Of a stretch of DNA of 64,000 bases, positions 27,299-34,259 are shown one piece after another. Made by a program: the position numbers and the translations under genes. How positions within the stretch are numbered: the stretch's first letter is position 1; each line of letters begins with the position of its first letter. Under the pieces are notes generated by a model that saw nothing but the letters and a program-made list of their open reading frames with translations, searched no databases and was not told the DNA's origin. The DNA is from Halapricum hydrolyticum. GTDB taxonomy: Archaea > Halobacteriota > Halobacteria > Halobacteriales > Haloarculaceae. Location: positions 49,730-113,729 of the forward strand of contig NZ_JAOPKC010000008.1 of NCBI RefSeq assembly GCF_025517535.1, in the 5' to 3' direction.

Positions 27299-27493
27299 CA
27301 CGCGTCGCCACTGCGGGGACAGCCCCGCCGGCTCGACGAACAGGTAGGCAACGACGTAGCCGAGATACGCGAGCAGAAAGGCCAGCGCCGGGGTGAACGA
27401 CCCCGCTGCGAGCAGCACGGCCGCGACGAGACCGATCCAGAGTCCGACGGCGGCGAGGACGCGAGGCCCACTGGTTCGCATACCACCACCCAC
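27221..27493 (-). CDS. Small three-helix membrane protein
   Basis: 90 residues with three hydrophobic helices (VLAAVGLWIGLVAAVLLAAG, LAFLLAYLGYVVAYLFV, VLVAMLVFGALGTAVIIGF). No recognised family. It overlaps the 3' end of the convergent GT4 gene by 78 bases. The start may be the first ATG or the one four codons later. The clean helix pattern and arginine placement argue for a real gene rather than antisense noise. Confidence 0.6.
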   Translation of the reverse strand: MGGGMRTSGPRVLAAVGLWIGLVAAVLLAAGSFTPALAFLLAYLGYVVAYLFVEPAGLSPQWRRVLVAMLVFGALGTAVIIGFDVVAILE

Positions 27494-27558
27494 CGGCGGC
27501 GGTCGTGTGAATGTTTCCCCACGTAGATTGATACGTCTGGGCTGCTATTTTCGGTGTA

Positions 27559-28923
27559 ATGAAAGTTCTGCTGTTCGATCTGCACGACGCGGGCTATCAC
27601 CTGGAGTTCGGGAGCGAGATCGTCGACGCGTTACACGACCCGGACGCCGGGCTCACGGTCGATCTGCTCACGACTGACGTGACGGACCGTCACGAGCAGT
27701 TGTTCCCGGCCGAGCGGTTGATCGAAGCTCCGGCGTTCGCTCCCGGCACCGACGACCGCGGCACGGACGCCTACCGCCGGGCGGCCGTCGACGCCGCGTT
27801 CCGGGTCGCTCGCGAGGGCGACTACGACCTGCTTCACTTCGTTGAGATCGACGACGTGCTGGAGTACCTCTACCAGCACGCCGAAAACGATCGAACGGGC
27901 CCCGCAGTGGTCGGGACGCTCGACGGCGGCCGGTTCTTCAGGAACACGCGACGCCATCGAATCGTCTCGGCGGCAATGGGGACCGAGCCGGGTGCGAGCC
28001 TGCTACGTGGGATTCATCGGGCGGCGCTCGGTGAGCGAGAGCAGGCGCAACTGCTCAAAAACTGGCTGTACGCGGCCAGCACTAGAGTCGCCGGCGCGAC
28101 GTCCTACGCGGACCGGTTCGACCGGGCGCTGTTCGAGGACGTACTCGCGAGTCTCCTCTCACCGCCGATGCTCGAAAACTGCATCGACGCCGGCGCACTC
28201 GACCGGCTGGTCGTCAAATCGATCGAGGCGGCCGAATACGTCCGGGATATGGATCCGGCCTTTGCCACGGAGCGACTGGTGTACGTCCCGGACACGCTGG
28301 AGCTGTGGACGGACCTCCCCGACCAAGAGACGGCGCGTGAGCGTCTCGGGATCGACGCGGACAGGACTGTCCTCCTGCAGTTCGGCGAGCTCCGTCACGA
28401 GAAGGGAGTGGACGTGCTGCTCGAAGCGCTTTCGGGTTACGACGGTCCGCCGTTCACCCTGGTGCTGGCAGGCAAACCGGTCGACGTGACCGCCGAGGAC
28501 GTCCAGGCCGCCAAGCGCCGGACGTCGGTCCCGATCCACGACGTGCTGTCCTTTATCCCCGACGGGGACGTCCCGCTGTACTATGCGGCCGCCGACGGGC
28601 TCGTCGTCCCCTACCGACCGGCGTTCGGCCTGCGGCGAACCAGCGGCCCGTTCCTCAAAGCCTGCGGGGCCGGCAAGCCGATCCTGGCACCAGCCTTCGG
28701 CGTCTTCGACCGGCAGATCCGCGATCGAGATCTCGGCCTGACGTTCGTTCCCGAGGACGCCGACGACCTCCGGCGGAAGCTCGCGAGATTCGCCTCCGAC
28801 CCTGCCGCGACCTACGACGCGGAGTCGATGCGCACGTTCGCGTCCGAGCGAACCTTCGAGCGCGTGGCCGAGGAGCTCCGTGCTGTGTACGAGAACGCGA
28901 CAGAGGACAGTGTCACCGATTAG
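27559..28923 (+). CDS. GT4-like glycosyltransferase
   Basis: 454 residues. The C-terminal half is clearly GT-B: VLLQFGELRHEKGVDVLLEAL, LVLAGKPVDV, DVLSFIPDGDVPLYYAAADGLVVPYRPAFGLRRTSGPFLKACGAGKPI. The N-terminal half begins MKVLLFDLHDAGYHLEFGSEI and is more divergent, with GTLDGGRFFR in place of a normal acceptor loop. A TATA-like CTATTTTCGG precedes it closely. It stands alone between the small membrane gene and the epimerases but belongs to the glycan locus by content. Confidence 0.78.
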   Translation: MKVLLFDLHDAGYHLEFGSEIVDALHDPDAGLTVDLLTTDVTDRHEQLFPAERLIEAPAFAPGTDDRGTDAYRRAAVDAAFRVAREGDYDLLHFVEIDDVLEYLYQHAENDRTGPAVVGTLDGGRFFRNTRRHRIVSAAMGTEPGASLLRGIHRAALGEREQAQLLKNWLYAASTRVAGATSYADRFDRALFEDVLASLLSPPMLENCIDAGALDRLVVKSIEAAEYVRDMDPAFATERLVYVPDTLELWTDLPDQETARERLGIDADRTVLLQFGELRHEKGVDVLLEALSGYDGPPFTLVLAGKPVDVTAEDVQAAKRRTSVPIHDVLSFIPDGDVPLYYAAADGLVVPYRPAFGLRRTSGPFLKACGAGKPILAPAFGVFDRQIRDRDLGLTFVPEDADDLRRKLARFASDPAATYDAESMRTFASERTFERVAEELRAVYENATEDSVTD

Positions 28924-29149
28924 GAGGGTGTCAAGAGTCAGCGTCGACAGGGGTGAACGTGAAAGACGGTCTTACTGGCCGGTGACAGCCGTGAGAGATA
29001 GCGTCACCGATCGGCCACTACGTGTCCAGTAAGGTCCGTTTGCATGCCATTATCTCACCCAAACGTTCATTAGGGTTCCCGGCAATTTATCTATATAATG
29101 AGGGTGGTACTATTACTTCAGTGACTGTTGGGCAGACAAAGGTGCAGCG
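28924..29149. promoter_or_regulatory. Promoter region of the epimerase unit
   Basis: CTATATAATG at 29090-29099 is a good TATA box some 50 bases before ATG 29150, so the transcript would carry a short leader. The left half holds two similar phrases (GTGTCAAGAGTCAGCGTC and GTGAGAGATAGCGTCACCG) of unknown meaning. Confidence 0.4.
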
Positions 29150-30142
29150 ATGATCGAGGGAAAGCGGATTCTCGTCACTGGCGGCGCGGGCTTCATCGGC
29201 TCGCACCTCGTCGACGCGCTGGTGGAGGACAACGAAGTTGCCGTCCTCGACGACCTCTCGTCGGGGCGCCGAGAGTACGTCCACGACGACGCAGCCTTCG
29301 AGAGGGTCGACGTTCGCGACCGGACGGCACTGGCGAACGCGATCGACGACCCGGACGTCGTCTTCCATCTCGCGGCGGCCGCGGACACGCGCCGAACCTC
29401 GGCCGGGTGGGACGCGCCCCACGACGATCTGGCGGTCAACACCGAGGGGACGCTGAACCTCCTCGAAGCGCTGCGGACGGCCGATCTCGATCCGCGGATC
29501 GTGTACGCCTCCTCGTGTGCCGTCTACGGCAACCCCGAGTACGCCCCCATGGACGAAGACCACCCGTACAACCCGATCTCGCCCTACGGCGTCCACAAGC
29601 TGGCCGGCGATCGATACGTTCGGGCCTACCATACCGAACACGGGTTCGACACCACGGCGCTGCGCATCTTCAACACGTACGGCCCGCGCCAGCCCCGGTA
29701 CGTGATGTATGACTTCCTGCAGAAGTTGCAGGCCGACCCGACGGAGCTGGAGGTGCTGGGCACCGGCGAGCAGGTCCGGGATTACACGTACATCGACGAC
29801 ACCGTCTCGGCGTTCCTGTTGCTCGCCGACCGCGGCGAGCCCGGCGAAGCCTACAACGTTTCCGGCGAGGGAGTCATCAGCATCCGCGACCTCGCGGCGA
29901 TGATGATCGAACTGCTCGGGCTCGACACGGAGGTGCGATTCACCGGCTCCAGCTGGAAGGGCGATCCCGTGGCGCTACGAGCCGACGTCACGAAGCTCCG
30001 GAAGCTGGGCTATGCACCCACGATCGACATCGACGAGGGGCTTCGGCGATTCGTCGCCGCCTTCGAGGCGGAGGAAGGACCGATCGGCGAGACGCCGCTC
30101 GACGAGCCGACTGTCGATGTGCCCCGGGGCCCGGAGCGGTGA
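29150..30142 (+). CDS. NAD-dependent sugar-nucleotide epimerase/dehydratase (GalE-like)
   Basis: 330-residue extended SDR enzyme. It has the Rossmann motif GGAGFIGSHLVDAL, VFHLAAAADTRR, the catalytic serine region YASSCAVYGNPEYAPM, and the catalytic YGVHK (Tyr-x3-Lys). DFLQKLQADPTELEVLGTGEQVRDYTYIDD is the sugar-nucleotide-binding segment typical of UDP-glucose 4-epimerases and relatives. It interconverts or makes a nucleotide sugar for the glycosyltransferases around it; the precise sugar is not determined. The next gene follows after 142 bases. Confidence 0.85.
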   Translation: MIEGKRILVTGGAGFIGSHLVDALVEDNEVAVLDDLSSGRREYVHDDAAFERVDVRDRTALANAIDDPDVVFHLAAAADTRRTSAGWDAPHDDLAVNTEGTLNLLEALRTADLDPRIVYASSCAVYGNPEYAPMDEDHPYNPISPYGVHKLAGDRYVRAYHTEHGFDTTALRIFNTYGPRQPRYVMYDFLQKLQADPTELEVLGTGEQVRDYTYIDDTVSAFLLLADRGEPGEAYNVSGEGVISIRDLAAMMIELLGLDTEVRFTGSSWKGDPVALRADVTKLRKLGYAPTIDIDEGLRRFVAAFEAEEGPIGETPLDEPTVDVPRGPER

Positions 30143-30284
30143 AGGCCGGCGGAGCCGACGACAGATCGCCCGAACACGCACACAGAGTCCCTGAATACAC
30201 ACGCAGAACGCGCGACTGGAACACACCGAACTGCCAGAACACATACGAAATCAGAACACATCGCGAAAATACAGATGATAATAT
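30143..30284. other. CA-rich spacer between two epimerase genes
   Basis: Low-complexity sequence with ACAC/ACACA motifs about every 20 bases (GAACACGCACACAG, AATACACACGCAG, GGAACACACCG, AGAACACATACG, AGAACACATCG) ending in an AT-rich AAAATACAGATGATAATAT just before ATG 30285. Probably an unstructured leader or promoter; no coding frame. Confidence 0.45.
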
Positions 30285-31334
30285 ATGACACAAACTGACA
30301 CGGCACAGAGAGACGACCGCGACTGGACCGGCGAGAACGTTCTCGTCACGGGGGGTGCCTCGTTCATCGGGTCGCACCTCGTCGAGGAACTCGTCGAGCG
30401 CGGCGCGAACGTCCGCGTCGCCGACGACTTCTCCAGCGGCCGCAGGGAGAACCTCGCGGCGGTCGAAGACGACATCGAACTGCTGGTCGGCGACCTCAAA
30501 CACTGGGACGTCGCCAGCGAAGCCAGCGAGGGCATCGAAACGGTGTTCCACCTCGCGGCCGACCACGGCGGTCGAGGGTACATTGCGACCCACCCGGCGA
30601 GTTGCGCCTCGAACATGGCGCTGGACAACATCGTCTTCGAGACGGCCGTCGAGAACGGCGTCGACCGGATCACGTTCGCCTCCAGCGCGTGTACGTATCC
30701 GACGGACATCCAGAAGCAGCAGGTCCCGCTCCGGGAGGACATGATCACCTTCGAGGAGCGCGGCGGTGCCTTCGCCGACGAGACCTACGGCTGGGCGAAG
30801 CTGATGGGCGAACTCTCGCTGCGATCCTACCACGAACAGTACGGCGTCGACGCGAGTTCGGTCCGCATTTTCACCGCCTACGGCCCCAGAGAGAACGAGA
30901 CACACGCCGTCGTCGCGCTGATCGCGAAAGCCTTCGCCGGACAGGACCCCTTCACCATCTGGGGTGACGGCGAGCAGACGCGCAATTTCACGTACGTCAG
31001 CGACATCACGCGTGCGCTCCGGCTGGCGTCGACGCACATCACCGACGGCAGCGCAGTCAACGCCGGCATCCCCGATCACATCTCGCTGAACCAGTGTGCC
31101 GAGGCCATCTTCGAGTACATGGACTGGCACCCCGAGGAGATTGAGTACAGCCCGGACAAGCCGGTCGGCGTCCGCCACCGCGCAGCCGACACCACCCGCG
31201 CGAAGGAGGTGCTGGACTGGGAACCGCGGTACACGCTCGAAGAAGGGCTGGCCCGAACCATCGACTACTACACCGAGCACAACGACCGCGAGACGGTCCG
31301 CGAGAACCTGGAACGGCTCCTCTACGAACGGTGA
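30285..31334 (+). CDS. GDP-mannose 3,5-epimerase-like SDR enzyme
   Basis: 349-residue extended SDR enzyme. It has GGASFIGSHLVEELVERG, then HLAADHGGRGYIATHPASCASNMALDN and FASSACTYPTDIQKQQVPLRED, and the catalytic YGWAK. The LAAD-x-GG-x-GYI segment and the SSAC-x-YP motif with a cysteine are hallmarks of the GDP-mannose-3,5-epimerase branch, where this cysteine is catalytic. Also WGDGEQTRNFTYVSD and a C-terminal VGVRHRAADTTRAKEVLDW. It probably epimerises a GDP- or UDP-sugar for the surface glycan. The downstream GT4 start is within a few bases of its stop. Confidence 0.82.
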   Translation: MTQTDTAQRDDRDWTGENVLVTGGASFIGSHLVEELVERGANVRVADDFSSGRRENLAAVEDDIELLVGDLKHWDVASEASEGIETVFHLAADHGGRGYIATHPASCASNMALDNIVFETAVENGVDRITFASSACTYPTDIQKQQVPLREDMITFEERGGAFADETYGWAKLMGELSLRSYHEQYGVDASSVRIFTAYGPRENETHAVVALIAKAFAGQDPFTIWGDGEQTRNFTYVSDITRALRLASTHITDGSAVNAGIPDHISLNQCAEAIFEYMDWHPEEIEYSPDKPVGVRHRAADTTRAKEVLDWEPRYTLEEGLARTIDYYTEHNDRETVRENLERLLYER

Positions 31335-31345
31335 GATCCGGATCG

Positions 31346-32485
31346 ATGAGCGGTGATCTGGACGTCGCGTTCGTCTCCAACGTCGCCTATCCGTTCGTCA
31401 AGGGCGGCGCCGAGCGACGGTTCTACGAGATCGGTCGCCGCCTCGCCGACCGCGGTCACGACGTGACGCTCTACACGCGACGCTACTGGGAGGGCGGCGA
31501 CGAGTACGAGCAGGAGGGCATGACGTTGCGCGCGGTGGCGCCCCAGCGCGAGCTGTACGCCGGCGAGCGGCGGTCGATCGGCGAGGCCGTCGAGTTCTCG
31601 CTGCGGCTCGCCCGGCCGCTGCTGACCAGCGAGCACGACGTGATCGACGTGTCGGCGTTCCCGTACTTTCCGGTCTTTCCCGCGGCGGCCGCCGCCGTGC
31701 GGTCGGGCGCCGCGCTGGTGACGACCTGGCACGAGGTGTGGAACCGCTACTGGCTGGAGTATCTCGGCGCGCTGGGCGTCGGGGGGATCGTCGTCGAACG
31801 GCTGGCCGCGCGGCTCTCCCGGCGGGCGGTGGCCGTCTCGCGGCTGACGGCCGACCGGCTCGGTGCGATCGGCGTGCCGGGCGAACGCATCACGACGGTG
31901 TACAACGGGATCGAGACCGACCGGATCGCCGCGGTCGAGCCTGATCCGGACGCGCCCGACGTGCTGTTCGTCGGCCGGCTCGTCGAGAGCAAGCGCGTCG
32001 ATCAGCTGCTTTCGGCGTTCGACCGCGTCGCGGCCGACCGAGACATCCGACTCGGAATCGTCGGCGACGGACCCGAAAGCGACCGCCTCCGTGCGCAGGC
32101 GAGTGCGCTCGACTCGCGCGACCGGATCACCTTCTACGGGTCTATCGACGACGACACCGACGTGTACTCGCTCATGCGAGGAGCGACCGCGTTCGTCTCC
32201 CCCTCGACGCGCGAGGGGTTCGGGATGGCGCTGCTGGAGGCGATGGCCGCCGACTGTCAGATCGTCGCCGTCCGTCATCCGGATTCGGCCGTCGAAGAGG
32301 TTCTCGACGACGCGGGACTACTCGTCGACTCGACGGTCGAGGGAATCGCCGACGGACTGACGGCCGTCTTCGACGGCGAGCGTCCCGCGACCGCGCCACA
32401 GACGGCTGCACAGCGGTTCGACTGGGAGTGTATCGTCGACGACGTCGAACGGATCTACCGGGACGCGGTCGACACACGAGAGTAG
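31346..32485 (+). CDS. GT4 family glycosyltransferase
   Basis: 379 residues. DVAFVSNVAYPFVKGGAERRFYEIGRRLADRGHDV is the acceptor-loop and first strand of GT-B enzymes. Later come TVYNGIETDRIAAVEPDP, VLFVGRLVESKRVDQLLSAF, FYGSIDDDTDVYSLMRGATAFVSPSTREGFGMALLEAMA (E-x7-E). ATG 31346 is preferred; a GTG at 31331 overlapping the upstream stop would add five residues. Fourth GT4 of the locus; last gene on the plus strand before convergent surface-protein genes. Confidence 0.86.
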   Translation: MSGDLDVAFVSNVAYPFVKGGAERRFYEIGRRLADRGHDVTLYTRRYWEGGDEYEQEGMTLRAVAPQRELYAGERRSIGEAVEFSLRLARPLLTSEHDVIDVSAFPYFPVFPAAAAAVRSGAALVTTWHEVWNRYWLEYLGALGVGGIVVERLAARLSRRAVAVSRLTADRLGAIGVPGERITTVYNGIETDRIAAVEPDPDAPDVLFVGRLVESKRVDQLLSAFDRVAADRDIRLGIVGDGPESDRLRAQASALDSRDRITFYGSIDDDTDVYSLMRGATAFVSPSTREGFGMALLEAMAADCQIVAVRHPDSAVEEVLDDAGLLVDSTVEGIADGLTAVFDGERPATAPQTAAQRFDWECIVDDVERIYRDAVDTRE

Positions 32486-32596
32486 TGCAGAAATACCGTA
32501 CAGCGAAACAATCGTGCGCAGCGGTTGCACAGAAGCCCATCGTTTTCGGTCGGAAGTGTCGATTCGGTCACCGGAACAGCGACACGCCGATCCCGA

Positions 32597-32818
32597 TCAG
32601 TCGCCGAACTCGCCCTGGCCGAAGCCGCCTTCGCCGTAGCCGCTCTCGGAGGTGTCGCCACCGTATGCTCCCTGACCGTAGCCGCCTTCGCCATAACCGT
32701 CAGACACGTCGATTGCCGCCGCAGCCGGGGCTCCCAGTGCGACGAGAGTCGCCGTGCCTGCGAGCATATCGCGGCGGCGAAGCGTCAGTTCCGATTCCCC
32801 GTGCTGGTGGTCATTCAT
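32597..32818 (-). CDS. Small secreted Gly/Tyr-rich protein
   Basis: 73 residues. An arginine-rich LRRRDMLAGTATLVALGAPAAAA signal (Tat-like) precedes a tail built of GYGEGGYGQGAYGG-type repeats. No known domain. It overlaps the stop of the upstream beta-helix gene (ATGAATGA), so the two are coupled. The Gly/Tyr repeat suggests a flexible or self-associating surface peptide; this is inference. The 73-residue reading begins inside a longer open frame that is only antisense noise further 5'. Confidence 0.65.
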   Translation of the reverse strand: MNDHQHGESELTLRRRDMLAGTATLVALGAPAAAAIDVSDGYGEGGYGQGAYGGDTSESGYGEGGFGQGEFGD

Positions 32819-34025
32819 TACTGGTGAAGTCGACGGTCCCGTCCCGATACATCGTGAAGGCCGTCTCCGGACGGTTGAGGTTCTTGATGCGGAGCTGTTG
32901 CCCCTGGACCTCGATCCCGAACAGCGCGGCGATGTCGCTGGCGCTGTCGACGCCACGGTGGTCGGTGTGGTTGAGCAGTAGCGGACCGTGATAGTAGTCC
33001 GGGCCGAGTTCGAAGCTCGACTGGGTGTCCGTCGGGTTGATACTCTCGCTGTCGCTGCCCTGGAACACCGCGTCCTGGAAGTTGCCGTTGAGGTAGTGGG
33101 CGGTCGCCTCCTCGCCGGCCAGGATGACCGTCGCGCCACAGACCACGTCGAAGGGTTCGCCCTCCCACCGGAAGCCGTAGTTCTGGACGCCGGTGAACGT
33201 CCCGAAGAACCGGCAGTCGTGGAACGAGTCGGTTCCGCTCCCACCAGTCATCGAGGCCGGAACGAGGTCGACACCGACGTCGACGTCGACGTACTTGCCG
33301 TCGACGTCGACGTCTTCGCTCCAGTAGGCGTTGTTGCGGAGCTGGATTCCGAAGCAGTCGCCAGCGTCGTTGGTCAGACCGCTGACGTGAGCCGGGTGGA
33401 CGACCGCGCGGTTGACGTCGATCCCCCGGAACCAGCCGGTCGTATTCCCCGTGTTCTCCCAGATCCCGCCCTCGAGGGTGAACCGATGGCCGAACGTGTC
33501 CTGGGACCGGAGATCGCCCGCTGGATCGACGGTGATCGCGACGCCGTCGCCCTGGTATTCGATGCGGACGTTCCGGTCGATATCGATGTGGACGCCGCTG
33601 TAGGCCGTCGGATCGACGGTCCACGCGCTCCACTGCCAGACCGTCCCGTCGGGGTTCGGGCCGACCCGAACCCGTCCCTGTCCGTTCGGGAGGTCCGCGA
33701 GCGCGGCGTCGATACGCTCGTCCAGTGTCGCGCCGTCGTACTCGGAGGCGAACACTTCGTTACCGGCCGTGTCGTCACCGCCCGATCCGAACGTCGCGAA
33801 CTCCCGCCACTCGCTGCCGTCACCGAGATACACCGTCTTGGTGTCGATCGCGAGGAACTTTGCGCCGTTTTTCGGCTCGTAGTCGTTACGGTTTGCGGCC
33901 GCGTCCCTGATCTCGACGCCGCGGTCGAGCAACGAGAAGTTCTCGTTGAGGAGGCGACCCCAGTCTTTCGTTCCCTTCGCAGGAGTGTTATACCCGTGAT
34001 TGCCTGTTGATTCGTCGTTGCTCAT
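32811..34025 (-). CDS. Beta-helix/tailspike-like hypothetical protein
   Basis: 404 residues, acidic, no signal peptide. The N-terminus, NTPAKGTKDWGRLLNENFSLLDRGVEIRD, resembles the short adaptor seen at the start of many haloarchaeal and viral tail-like proteins, and VYLGDGSEW follows. The rest is rich in short beta strands (GGIWENTGNTTGWFRGIDVNRAVV, FHDCRFFGTFTGVQNYGF) typical of right-handed parallel beta-helices. I cannot name a family. Located at the end of the glycan locus, it may bind or cut a glycan; the small Gly/Tyr-rich protein is its partner by coupling. A TATA-like GATATTCC lies about 28-35 bases before ATG 34025. Confidence 0.65.
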   Translation of the reverse strand: MSNDESTGNHGYNTPAKGTKDWGRLLNENFSLLDRGVEIRDAAANRNDYEPKNGAKFLAIDTKTVYLGDGSEWREFATFGSGGDDTAGNEVFASEYDGATLDERIDAALADLPNGQGRVRVGPNPDGTVWQWSAWTVDPTAYSGVHIDIDRNVRIEYQGDGVAITVDPAGDLRSQDTFGHRFTLEGGIWENTGNTTGWFRGIDVNRAVVHPAHVSGLTNDAGDCFGIQLRNNAYWSEDVDVDGKYVDVDVGVDLVPASMTGGSGTDSFHDCRFFGTFTGVQNYGFRWEGEPFDVVCGATVILAGEEATAHYLNGNFQDAVFQGSDSESINPTDTQSSFELGPDYYHGPLLLNHTDHRGVDSASDIAALFGIEVQGQQLRIKNLNRPETAFTMYRDGTVDFTSNE

Positions 34026-34259
34026 GTGAGTTCCCTGTCCGGTCGACCCAACCCGGAATATCTCGCGGGCTACGTCGGTGAGGAGACAAACCGTTGCCTT
34101 CCCGGGCGTGAGGGTGTCTCACGCGCGATACCGGACTTCGGTAGTCGTGGATGAAACGTCGAGCGATATAAGTCCTCCACTCCGAGCCTCGTTTCTGAGA
34201 ATGAGAGAATACGACGTATTCCGGCGTTCTCGACCCCTCTACCACAGGTTTCGCAGAGA
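34026..34259. promoter_or_regulatory. Promoter region of the beta-helix gene
   Basis: Contains the TATA-like element of the beta-helix gene near 34053-34060 and an AT-richer block at 34150-34260. No gene is visible. Confidence 0.35.
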
